A stretch of DNA of 64,000 nt from Henricia sp. BOLD:AAB3569 (Eukaryota; Echinodermata; Asteroidea; Spinulosida; Echinasteridae). The notes beneath the pieces are model-generated. The model made no database searches. It saw only the letters and a program-made list of their open reading frames with translations, and was not told where the DNA came from. Positions 47,463 to 58,665 of this stretch are shown here, piece after piece; within the stretch, counting starts at the first letter, position 1; the number at the start of each line of letters is the position of its first letter. The position numbers and the translations under genes are program-made. The stretch covers positions 372,001 through 436,000 of the forward strand of contig JBBELK010000509.1 in the NCBI GenBank assembly GCA_037783545.1, written 5' to 3'.

Positions 47463-48849
47463 TCATCTTTCAAGTGCAGCTTCTTGCCAGGGCACACTCC
47501 CCACAGGGGAATTGTAGTAGTGGCGGAGATATGCACGGAGTTCCTTCCCCTCACGACTGGCCCTTGGACCGCGCCCCTCGTGCTCCACATCTGCCAGCAC
47601 CTCATGACCACGCCAGGCTCCTGGTTGCCCCTCTGGCACCTCAGGGATGTCTGCATTCTGGGCCTGGGGGTACCGGTCCCTCATGATGTTATGGAGGACC
47701 AGCATACCCTTCACCACTGAGATTGCGTTGTCTGGCTCAAGCTGAAGTGGAGTGTGGAGGCACCTCCACCGGGCGGAGAGAATGCCAAACGCATTTTCCA
47801 CCACACGCCGCCCCCTGGAGCACCTGTAGTTGAAGATGTCCTGGCCGTGGTCCAGGTACCTCTGGGCATAGGGCTTGATCATGTACCTGCGCAGAGGGAA
47901 CGCGTCGTCCCCTACCAGGAAGTAGGGGATGTCTCTGTTGTCCCCAGGCAGCGGAGCCGGATCAGGCAGGCCGAGTGTCCCCTCCCTCAGGGCGGGCTCC
48001 AGGTTGGACTCATTGAAGACACCGCAGTCCGACTCAGACCCAGGAGAGCCCACATTGGCCCAGATGAACTTGTAGTTGGCGTCGACGAGCCCAAGGAGGA
48101 TGATGGAGAAGAAGCCCTTGTGGCAGTAGAAGTCGCTGCCACTCTTCTTGGGCTTGACGATCCTCACATGCTTCCCGTCAAGGGCCCCACAGCAGTGGTG
48201 GAAGTTCCACCTGGCGCTGAAGACCCTCTCGACTTCCAGCCACTCAGCAGGGCTGGAGGGGGTAGTGAACTGCTCCTGCCTGTACTCCTCCACTATGGCG
48301 TCACAGACCTGGGGGATGAAGAGGGAGATGGTGTTGTGGGCAACACGGAAGCTGAATGCAAGGCTGTGGTAGGAGTGGCCAGTGGCGAGGAACCTCAGGG
48401 TGATGGCCAACTTCAGACCTGGCTCCAAGGGGGCTCTGTTCCTCACGTCCTTCTGTATCCTGGGCGCCACTCTGGCCAGGAGCTCGTGGAACATCTGAGG
48501 GTCTATTCTGAGGAAGCCCCTGAAACATACAACAGAGACAAATATTAAAGTAAAATGTCTAATATGTTGTACTAAAACATTAATAAAACATTAATAAAGT
48601 CAAACATTTCATACCACATGACATCATATAACATTGCATGAAATGTAAATCAAATTACCTGAAGTCCCCTCTTGCCTCCCTCTCCAGCTCGGCCATCAGC
48701 CTCTCGTACTGGCCGTACAGTGGCCTTCTCAGCAGCCAGGGCCGCACCCACATCTGTCTTGGTCTCCTGCGCCTTCTCTCAGCACGGATCCTCTCCTCCT
48801 CAGCCAGAAGGGCCAGCATCACTGCCTCATCCCTTCTCCTCAGACCCAT
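47463..48849 (-). CDS. PIF/Harbinger DDE transposase (HARBI1-like), two exons
   Basis: Exon 1 is 48849-48659 and exon 2 is 48519-47463, with a 139-bp intron (donor GTAATT, acceptor TTTCAG); the joined frame gives 415 residues. Exon 1 supplies the family N-terminus with WVRPWLLRRP. A helix-turn-helix region lies around residues 100-135. The DDE_Tnp_4 nuclease core shows D178 in GALDGKHV, D228 in PGSESDCGVF and E305 in RRVVENAFGIL, with the GDDAFPL segment near 268. It should cut and rejoin the element's ends in the nucleus. The frame is open upstream of 48849 to 48933 without another ATG, so a longer start through an upstream exon is possible. The long open frame opposite (47754-48548 +) is its shadow. 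Confidence 0.92.
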
Positions 48850-49294
48850 CAGCCTGGCCCTCAACTCTGCAACACGGCCCACAAGGAGCCTCTGGGGCGG
48901 AATCAGCGCCAGCTTCTCTGCAGAGTTGAAATGACTGTTCTATGTACAACCAGATGAGGGATACCACACTACAGTGTACAGGGAGAAATACAGATGACCG
49001 AGGTCAGAAAACCCTCCTTTTCCCCCACATATACCCGGGGGGGGGGGGGGGGGGGGTAAATTAAAAGAAAAGATGCTCGCAGATATCGTCTCCGATGCAA
49101 TCGGAGGCGATCGGAGGCTAATCCCACGATTTTTCGACAAAACCGGGTCAAAATCCTTGAAAAAATCTCAGACAATGTAACTGCTCCACTTTTATTAGGA
49201 TTATTGCTAGGATTGTTCAAGGCTTCTTTATTTTCTACGACGACCCCCCGCCAAAACTAATCCCCGACAGATCGCCGACATTGTGACTGGGCCA
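48850..49294. other. Right end of Harbinger: transposase upstream region and TIR
   Basis: No further gene. Includes a 20-base poly-G (49037-49056), the 17-bp near-palindrome CTCCGATGCAATCGGAG at 49090-49106 followed by GCGATCGGAGG, and GTCGGCGAT (reverse strand) just inside the terminal repeat at 49281-49294. The promoter of the - strand transposase must lie here, but I see no clear TATA box. Confidence 0.65.
49037..49056. repeat. Poly-G tract of 20 bases
   Basis: An uninterrupted run of G inside the right arm of the Harbinger element, between ATACCC and TAAATTAAAAG. It resembles the poly-C tract at the 5S array edge; both are prone to length error. Confidence 0.95.
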
Positions 49295-51049
49295 TAAACA
49301 GAATAAAAATCCAACCCTCTATTCGAATCGCATTTACTCAAATGAAAGTATAAATAAATTAAACGAAGACCTAACTATAGCAGACTGGTCCTCCGTATAT
49401 AATTCTAGTGACGTAAACGAAGCTTACAATCAATTTCATAACATCTTCTGGTGTTCGTACGATAAAAATATACCCCTAAGGAAGTCTAAAAAAAACAAGA
49501 ACAAGCCTAAAGCACCATGGTTAACACAATCCTTATTAAAATCAATTAATCTAAAGAATAAATTATATCGTAAATTTATCGCAAAGCCAAATGAAACCAA
49601 CCACGCTAATTACACCAGGTACAAAAATATATTGACCAATGTATTACGTGCAGCAAAAAAAACAGTATTACCATACTCAGTTTAATAAGGAAAGAGACAA
49701 CATAAAAAATACATGGAATATTATTAACTCAATCCTAAATAGAAACAACTCTAATCAGACTTTGACAACAATGAAAGTAAATGGAAATTCAGTTGATGAT
49801 CCAGCAACAATTGCTCATCACTTTAACAGTTATTTTGCTAACATAGGTCCTAATCTAGCTCACAATATTCCGGACAGTGAAACTGATTTTACAGAATATA
49901 TCTCTGAACCAAATAACAACAGTATGTTTTTAGCTCCCGCAACAAAATATGAGATACGAGATATTGTTATGAATCTTGCTAACAAAACAAGTTGTGGTAT
50001 GGATGGCATTAGCATGGCTACAATTAAAAAAGTTATTGATTCTATTTCTGAACCTCTTACGCATATAATAAATTTATCATTGTCAACTGGTGTTGTTCCT
50101 TCTGATTTAAAGATAGCTAAGGTTATTCCTATATTTAAAAATGGTGAGCCTGACCAATTAGGTAATTATAGACCGATATCGGTGTTACCTAGCTTTTCTA
50201 AAATACTTGAGAAGATTGTTCATATTAGAACTGTAGAGTTTTTGCAGATAAACAATATCTTATCAAATTTTCAATTTGGTTTTAGGTCTAAACACTCAAC
50301 GACTCACGCTATACTTCAGCTATGTAACACAATTACATCTGCATTTGAAAGTTCTAAGCACACTCTGGGTATTTTTCTTGACTTTTCAAAAGCGTTTGAT
50401 ACTCTAGATCATGACATACTTCTTCAAAAACTCTCCCATCATGGCATACGAGGTATTTTTCTTGACTGGTTCAGAAGCTATCTGTCGCAAAGAAAACAAA
50501 GAGTTGTAATTAATGGATACACATCTTCATTTCGTTCGGTAACATGTGGCGTTCCTCAGGGATCAATCCTTGGACCACTTCTTTTTTTAATATACATTAA
50601 CGATTTTACTAAATCTTCAGATATTTTAACATTTATACTTTTTGCCGATGATTCTAACTTATTCTTTAGTCATAAAAATATCTCTACTTTAATAAATGTA
50701 GTCAACAGTGAACTTAAAAATATATCTAACTGGATAAAGGCTAACAAACTATCGTTAAATATTAACAAAACCTGTTGTATGTTATTTAGTAATTCTCTAA
50801 GTAAGTTGCCGATAGACATTTGTATTGAAACTGACAAAATTAACGAAGTTGATAATGTGAAATTCCTGGGCATCTTTATTGACAACAAGCTTTCATGGAA
50901 AACGCATATAGATTATGTATGTAAAATTATCTCAAAAAATATAGGTGTAATTGCCAGACTTAGATCATTTTTACCTCCAAACATTTGTATTATATTGTAT
51001 AACAGTTTGGTTTTGCCTTATATCAACTATGGAATATTAGCCTGGGGCT
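49295..51049 (+). pseudogene. LINE ORF, 3' part: reverse transcriptase, frameshifted and truncated
   Basis: The LINE frame resumes after the TAA duplication (WSSVYNSS, then KAPWLT), shifts by one base in the run of eight A at 49653-49660, and continues to about 51049. The reverse transcriptase motifs are well preserved: NYRPISVLP, FLDFSKAFDTLDHD (about 50378), GVPQGSILGPLLFLIYINDF (about 50552) and the catalytic FADD (about 50641). The ATG at 49639 is incidental, because the protein reads through from upstream. The ORF breaks at SLVLPYINYGILAWG, well short of a usual end, where satellite sequence begins. Losing a LINE's 3' end is not ordinary 5' truncation, so a later break or insertion is implied. 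Confidence 0.88.
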
Positions 51050-51132
51050 ATTTGAAAGTGGTACAAGATATCTGGATGTGGTCAACTGTATTACACTTGG
51101 ACCTAGGGTGGTGTATCCAAAAAATATGGCCG

Positions 51133-51145
51133 TGACCTTTGACCT
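51133..51145. promoter_or_regulatory. DR1 nuclear-receptor type motif (first of about 41)
   Basis: TGACCTTTGACCT is the reverse complement of AGGTCAAAGGTCA, a perfect direct repeat of AGGTCA with one-base spacing. This is the consensus bound by RXR heterodimers, HNF4 and COUP-TF. By eye there are 41 exact copies from here to 63900, plus a few with one change such as TGACCTTGGACCT. Whether any protein binds is not shown. Confidence 0.6.
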
Positions 51146-51149
51146 TGCT

Positions 51150-51173
51150 CACTTCCGGTCGAAACCGGAAGTG
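51150..51173. promoter_or_regulatory. ETS-type palindrome of the B segment
   Basis: Arms CACTTCCGGT and ACCGGAAGTG are separated by CGAA, a perfect 10-bp inverted repeat containing two ETS core sites (CCGGAAGTG). It is unchanged in all 12 B segments, starting near 51150, 52245, 53266, 54292, 55313, 56338, 57473, 57889, 59087, 59502, 62211 and 62617. Confidence 0.65.
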
Positions 51174-52510
51174 GCCCTTAGTTTGAAAGTGAAAGGAGGT
51201 ATTGAGATAGGGTCAATGGTGTTATTACCAGAGGCCCTTAAGCTTTCCAAAAATATAAGTGATGACGTCATCGTAGGAAATAGCGCCCTCTAGCGACAAG
51301 ATGATTACGTAATTAAATATTCAAAAATCAATATAAAATCTACCGTTTGACCTACAAATTTGATTCCTTCTGCATATACGATCACTAACAAATGTCTTTA
51401 AGATGCGCACATGGCTTGACCTTTGACCTCGTTTCCTATTGGTCAAACAGATTTTGCCTTGCCATTTGAAAGGGGTACAATATATCACGATGGGGTCAAC
51501 TGTGTTACACTTCGACTAGGGTGGGGTATCCAAACATATAGCAACACCTTTGACCTTCCCTACATGTCAGATTAAAGTGGCATGTAATAATATTCAATAT
51601 TTAAAAATCGATAAAAACTCAACCGTTTGACATACGATCGTGATTTATTCATATACAATCACTAACAAAGGTCATCCCGAACACCACATATGTTTATAAA
51701 AAGGAGGGGAACAGCCATGTGTTCGTTTTCAACGAACACATTTCTAGTTTTTGGCTGTTCCGATTCGGGTCGGAACAGCCTTTGTTTTCGTTACGGTTTT
51801 TTTTTTTTTTTTTTTTTTTTTTATTCTTTTACTTCTTCCACTTTTTTCAGACGCTATTTCGGACACTTGCACATTGATGATTGACTTCAAACTTCACATG
51901 GACATTGGTCACTATGTGAAGTAGTGCATAGTACTAATGACGTAATCATGACGTCATCACGTGTCAGATTAAAGGGGTATGAAGTTTAATAAATTAAATA
52001 TTCAAAAATCAATAAAAAATCAACCGTTTGACCTACGATCTTGATTCCTTCGGCATATACGATGACTAACAAAGGTCTTTGAGATGCGCACACCCCTTGA
52101 CCTTTGACCTCGTTTCCTATTGGTCTAACAGATTTTGACTTGCCATTTGAAAGTGGTGCAAGATATTTGGACAAAGTCACTTGTGTTACACTTCGACTAG
52201 GGTGGGGTATCTAAAAAATATTTTTGTGACCTTTGACCTTGCTCACTTCCGGTCGAAACCGGAAGTGGCCCTTAGTTTGAAAGTGGTAGGAGGTATTGAG
52301 ATGGGGTCAATGGTGTTATTATCAGAGGCCCTTAAGCTTTCCAAAAATATAAGTAATGACGTCATCGTACGAAATAGCGCCCTCTAGCGACAAGATGATT
52401 ACGTAATTAAATATTCAAAAATCAATATAAAATCTACCGTTTGACCTACGAATTTGATTCCTTCTGCATATACGATCATTAACAAATGTCTTTAAGATGC
52501 GCACATGGCT

Positions 52511-55500
52511 TGACCTTTGACCTCGTTTCCTATTGGTCAAACAGATTTTGCCTTGCCATTTGAAAGGGGTACAATATACCACGATGGGGTCAACTGTGTT
52601 ACACTTCGACTAGGGTGGGGTATCCAAACATATAGCAACACCTTTGACTTTCCCTACATGTCAGATTAAAGGGGCATGTAATAATATTCAATATTTAAAA
52701 ATAGATAAAAACTCAACCGTTTGACCTACGATCGTGATTTATTCATATACGATCACTAACAAAGGTCATCCCGAACACCATATATGTTTATAAAAAGGAG
52801 GGGAACAGCCATGTGTTCGTTTTCAACGAACACATTTCTAGTTTATTCTTTTCCTTCTTCCATTTTTTTCAGACGCTATTTCGGACACTTGCACATTGAT
52901 GATTGACTTCAAACTTCACATGGACATTGGTCACTATGTGAAGTTGTGCACAGTACTAATGACGTCATGATGACGTCATCACGTGTCAGATTAAAGGGGT
53001 ATGAAGTTTAATAAATTAAATATTCAAAAATCAATAAAAAATCAACCGTTTGACCTACGATCTTGATTCCTTCGGCATATACGATGACTAACAAAGGTCT
53101 TTGAGATGCGCACACCCCTTGACCTTTGACCTCGTTTCCTATTGGTCAAACAGATTTTGCCTTGCCATTTGAAAGTGGTGCAAGATATTTGGACAAAGTC
53201 ACTTGTGTTACACTTCGACTAGGGTGGGGTATCTAAAAAAAAAATTTGTGACCTTTGACCTTGCTCACTTCCGGTCGAAACCGGAAGTGGCCCTTAGTTT
53301 GAAAGTGGTAGGAGGTATTGAGATGGGCTCAATGGTGTTATTATCAGAGGCCCTTAAGCTTTCCAAAAATATAAGTGATGACGTCATCGTACGAAATAGC
53401 GCCCTCTAGCGACAAGATGATTACGTAATGAAATATTGGAAAATCAATAAAAAATCAACCGTTTGACCTACGATCTTGATTCCTTCGGCATATACGATGA
53501 CTAACAAAGGTCTTTGAGATGCGCACACCCCTTGACCTTTGACCTCGTTTCCTATTGGTCTAACAGATTTTGCCTTGCCATTTGAAAGGGGTACAATATA
53601 CCACGATGGGGTCAACTGTGTTACACTTCGACTAGGGTGGGGTATCCAAACATATAGCAACACCTTTGACTTTCCCTACATGTCAGATTAAAGGGGCATG
53701 TAATAATATTCAATATTTAAAAATAGATAAAAACTCAACCGTTTGACCTACGATCGTGATTTCTTCATAAACAATCACTAACAAAGGTCATCCCGAACAC
53801 CACATATGTTTATAAAAAGGAGGGGAACAGCCATGTGTTCGTTTTCAACGAACACATTTCTAGTTTTTTATTCTTTTACTTCTTCCACTTTTTTCAGACG
53901 CTATTTCGGACACTTGCACATTGATGATTGACTTCAAACTTTACATGGACATTGGTCACTATGTGAATTAGTGCATAGTACTAATGACGTAATCATGACG
54001 TCATCACGTGTCAGATTAAAGGGGTATGAAGTTTAATAAATTAAATATTCAAAAATCAATAAAAATTCAACCGTTTGACCTACGATCTTGATTCCTTCGC
54101 CATATACGATGACTAACAAAAGTCTTTAAGATGCGCACACGCCTTGACCTTTGACCTCGTTTCCTATTGGTCAAACAGATTTTGCCTTGCCATTTGAAAG
54201 TGGTGCAAGATATTTGGACAAGGTCACTTGTGTTACACTTCGACTAGGGTGGGGTATCTAAAAAATATTTTTGTGACCTTTGACCTTGCTCACTTCCGGT
54301 CGAAACCGGAAGTGGCCCTTAGTTTGAAAGTGGTAGGAGGTATTGAGATGGGCTCAATGGTGTTATTATCAGAGGCCCTTAAGCTTTCCAAAAATATAAG
54401 TGATGACGTCATCGTACGAAATAGCGCCCTCTAGCGACAAGATGATTACGTAATGAAATATTGGAAAATCAATAAAAAATCAACCGTTTGACCTACGATC
54501 TTGATTCCTTCGGCATATACGATGACTAACAAAGGTCTTTGAGATGCGCACACCCCTTGACCTTTGACCTCGTTTCCTATTGGTCTAACAGATTTTGCCT
54601 TGCCATTTGAAAGGGGTACAATATACCACGATGGGGTCAACTGTGTTACACTTCGACTAGGGTGGGGTATCCAAACATATAGCAACACCTTTGACTTTCC
54701 CTACATGTCAGATTAAAGGGCATGTAATAATATTCAATATTTAAAAATAGATAAAAACTCAACCGTTTGACCTACGATCGTGATTTATTCATATACGATC
54801 ACTAACAAAGGTCATCCCGAACACCATATATGTTTATAAAAAGGAGGGGAACAGCCATGTGTTCGTTTTCAACGAACACATTTCTAGTTTATTCTTTTCC
54901 TTCTTCCATTTTTTTCAGACGCTATTTCGGACACTTGCACATTGATGATTGACTTCAAACTTCACATGGACATTGGTCACTATGTGAAGTTGTGCACAGT
55001 ACTAATGACGTCATGATGACGTCATCACGTGTCAGATTAAAGGGGTATGAAGTTTAATAAATTAAATATTCAAAAATCAATAAAAAATCAACCGTTTGAC
55101 CTACGATCTTGATTCCTTCGGCATATACGATGACTAACAAAGGTCTTTGAGATGCGCACACCCCTTGACCTTTGACCTCGTTTCCTATTGGTCAAACAGA
55201 TTTTGCCTTGCCATTTGAAAGTGGTGCAAGATATTTGGACAAAGTCACTTGTGTTACACTTCGACTAGGGTGGGGTATCTAAAAAAAAAATTTGTGACCT
55301 TTGACCTTGCTCACTTCCGGTCGAAACCGGAAGTGGCCCTTAGTTTGAAAGTGGTAGGAGGTATTGAGATGGGCTCAATGGTGTTATTATCAGAGGCCCT
55401 TAAGCTTTCCAAAAATATAAGTGATGACGTCATCGTACGAAATAGCGCCCTCTAGCGACAAGATGATTACGTAATGAAATATTGGAAAATCAATAAAAAA

Positions 55501-56604
55501 TCAACCGTTTGACCTACGATCTTGATTCCTTCGGCATATACGATGACTAACAAAGGTCTTTGAGATGCGCACACCCCTTGACCTTTGACCTCGTTTCCTA
55601 TTGGTCTAACAGATTTTGCCTTGCCATTTGAAAGGGGTACAATATACCACGATGGGGTCAACTGTGTTACACTTCGACTAGGGTGGGGTATCCAAACATA
55701 TAGCAACACCTTTGACTTTCCCTACATGTCAGATTAAAGGGGCATGTAATAATATTCAATATTTAAAAATAGATAAAAACTCAACCGTTTGACCTACGAT
55801 CGTGATTTCTTCATAAACAATCACTAACAAAGGTCATCCCGAACACCACATATGTTTATAAAAAGGAGGGGAACAGCCATGTGTTCGTTTTCAACGAACA
55901 CATTTCTAGTTTTTTATTCTTTTACTTCTTCCACTTTTTTCAGACGCTATTTCGGACACTTGCACATTGATGATTGACTTCAAACTTTACATGGACATTG
56001 GTCACTATGTGAATTAGTGCATAGTACTAATGACGTAATCATGACGTCATCACGTGTCAGATTAAAGGGGTATGAAGTTTAATAAATTAAATATTCAAAA
56101 ATCAATAAAAATTCAACCGTTTGACCTACGATCTTGATTCCTTCGCCATATACGATGACTAACAAAAGTCTTTAAGATGCGCACACGCCTTGACCTTTGA
56201 CCTCGTTTCCTATTGGTCAAACAGATTTTGCCTTGCCATTTGAAAGTGGTGCAAGATATTTGGACAAGGTCACTTGTGTTACACTTCGACTAGGGTGGGG
56301 TATCTAAAAAATATTTTTGTGACCTTTGACCTTGCTCACTTCCGGTCGAAACCGGAAGTGGCCCTTAGTTTGAAAGTGGTAGGAGGTATTGAGATGGGCT
56401 CAATGGTGTTATTATCAGAGGCCCTTAAGCTTTCCAAAAATATAAGTGATGACGTCATCGTACGAAATAGCGCCCTCTAGCGACAAGATGATTACGTAAT
56501 GAAATATTGGAAAATCAATAAAAAATCAACCGTTTGACCTACGATCTTGATTCCTTCGGCATATACGATGACTAACAAAGGTCTTTGAGATGCGCACACC
56601 CCTT
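52511..56604. repeat. Higher-order satellite repeat of about 2,046 bp, two copies
   Basis: A pair of modules (long plus 413 bp, about 1,022 bp, followed by a second slightly different pair of about 1,025 bp) is repeated almost without change. Matching landmarks at 53203 and 55249, and at 54228 and 56274, are both 2,046 bp apart. Markers of the first pair (CACCATATATG) and the second (TTCATAAACAATC) alternate. This is a recent duplication inside the satellite. Confidence 0.85.
52960..52985. promoter_or_regulatory. CRE and E-box cluster in the long module
   Basis: Two full CRE palindromes TGACGTCA (52960-52967 and 52971-52978) are followed at once by the E-box CACGTG (52980-52985). Long modules have either two CREs, or TGACGTAA plus one CRE, before the same E-box. 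The B segment has a further TGACGTCA. Binding is inferred from consensus only. Confidence 0.5.
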
Positions 56605-58445
56605 GACCTTTGACCTCGTTTCCTATTGGTCTAACAGATTTTGCCTTGCCATTTGAAAGGGGTACAATATACCACGATGGGGTCAACTGTGTTACACTTC
56701 GACTAGGGTGGGGTATCCAAACATATAGCAACACCTTTGACTTTCCCTACATGTCAGATTAAAGGGCATGTAATAATATTCAATATTTAAAAATAGATAA
56801 AAACTCAACCGTTTGACCTACGATCGTGATTTCTTCATAAACAATCACTAACAAAGGTCATCCCGAACACCACATATGTTTATAAAAAGGAGGGGAACAG
56901 CCATGTGTTCGTTTTCAACGAACACATTTCTAGTTTTCGTTACGATTTTTATTCCTTTTTTTTTTTTTTTGGGCTGTTCCAACACGGTTGGGAACAGCCT
57001 TTGTTTTCGTTAAGATTTTTTTTATTTTTTATTTTTTTTATTTTTATTTTTTTCTTTTCCTTCTTCCATTTTTTTCAGACGCTATTTCGGGCACTTGCAC
57101 ATTGATGATTGACTGCAAACTTCACATGGACATTGGTCACTATGTGAAGTAGTGCATAGTACTAATGACGTAATCATGACGTCATCACGTGTCAGATTAA
57201 AGGGGTATGAAGTTTAATAAATTAAATATTCAAAAATCAATAAAAATTCAACCGTTTGACCTACGATCTTGATTCCTTCGCCATATACGATGACTAACAA
57301 AAGTCTTTAAGATGCGCACACGCCTTGACCTTTGACCTCGTTTCCTATTGGTCAAACAGATTTTGCCTTGCCATTTGAAAGTGGTGCAAGATATTTGGAC
57401 AAAGTCACTTGTGTTACACTTCGACTAGGGTGGGGTATCTAAAAAATATGTTGGTGACCTTTGACCTTGCTCACTTCCGGTCGAAACCGGAAGTGGCCCT
57501 TAGTTTGAAAGTGAAAGGAGGTATTGAGATGGGGTCAATGGTGTTATTACCAGAGGCCCTTAAGCTTTCCAAAAATATAAGTGATGACGTCATCGTACGA
57601 AATAGCGCCCTCTACCGACAAGATGATTACGTAATTAAATATTCAAAAATCAATAAAAAATCAACTGTTTGACCTACGATCTTGATTCCTGTGGCATATA
57701 CGATCACTAACAAATGTCTTTAAGATGCGCACAGGGCTTGACCTTTGACCTCGTTTCCTATTGGTCTAACAGATTTTGCCTTGCCATTTGAAAGTGGTAC
57801 AAGATATCTGGATGTGGTCAACTGTATTACACTTGGACCTAGGGTGGTGTATCCAAAAAATATGGTCGTGACCTTTGACCTTGCTCACTTCCGGTCGAAA
57901 CCGGAAGTGGCCCTTAGTTTGTAAGTGAAAGGGGGTATTGAGATGTGGTCAATGGTGTTATTACCAGAGGCCCTTAACCTTTCCAAAAATATAAGTGATG
58001 ACGTTATCATACGAAATAGCGCCCTCTAGCGACAAGATGATTACGTAATTAAATATTAAAAAATCAATAAAAAATCTACTGTTTGACCTACGAATTTGAT
58101 TCCTTCTGCATATACGATCACTAACAAATGTCTTTAAGATGCGCACATGGCTTGACCTTTGACCTCGTTTCCTATTGGTCAAACAGATTTTGCCTTTCCA
58201 TTTGAAAGGGGTACAATATATCACGATGGGGTCAACTGTGTTACACTTCGACTAGGGTGGGGGTATCCAGACATATAGCAACACCTTTGACCTTCCCTAC
58301 ATGTCAGATTAAAGGGGCATGTAATAATATTCAATATTTAAAAATCCATAAAAACTCAACCGTTTGACCTACGATCGTGATTTCTTCATATACGATCACT
58401 AACAAAGGTCATCCCGAACACAATATATGTTTATAAAAAGGAGGG

Positions 58446-58665
58446 GAACAGCCATGTGTTCGTTGTCAAGAACGAACACAGGTCTAGTTGGCTGTTCCGA
58501 TACGGTCGGAACAGCCTTTGTTTTCGTTACGATAATTTTTGGCTGTTCCGATTCGGGTCGGAACAGCCTTTGTTTTCGTTCCGATTTTTTTTTCTTTTTG
58601 GCTGTTCCGATACGGTCGGAACAGCCTTTGTTTTCGTTAAGATTTTTTTTTTTTTTTTTTTTTTT
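58446..58665. repeat. Hairpin island with three tandem inverted repeats
   Basis: Three hairpins with arms GGCTGTTCCGA and TCGGAACAGCC at 58490-58516, 58541-58568 and 58600-58626 are separated by TTTGTTTTCGTT-type linkers and followed by a long T run. A preceding hairpin has arms TGTGTTCGTT and AACGAACACA (58455-58480), and GGAACAGCC just before it can also pair with GGCTGTTCC. Other long modules hold one copy (51751-51780, 56970-56998) or none. Confidence 0.8.

Larger units (their letters stand above)
44069..49294. mobile_element. PIF/Harbinger DNA transposon, apparently complete (5,226 bp)
   Basis: The element is bounded by 14-bp terminal inverted repeats, TGGGCCAGTCACAA on the left and TGGCCCAGTCACAA read inward on the right (one mismatch), and by TAA target duplications. 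It encodes two convergent genes, the normal autonomous Harbinger set: a DNA-binding accessory protein (MADF-type here) on + and a DDE transposase on -. Both have consistent reading frames through well-formed GT-AG introns, with no stop or frameshift seen. Subterminal regions carry palindromes built on TCGGAGGCG. The insertion interrupts a decayed LINE, so it is younger than that LINE. Confidence 0.92.

Noticed and set aside
47754-48548. 264-codon + strand open frame
   Set aside because: It lies opposite the Harbinger transposase exon 2, which has clear family motifs; the frame is a GC-rich antisense shadow.
44069-49294. ISL2EU-type element instead of PIF/Harbinger
   Set aside because: Three-base TAA target duplication, a HARBI1-like DDE_Tnp_4 transposase and a MADF partner fit PIF/Harbinger; no YqaJ nuclease gene is present.
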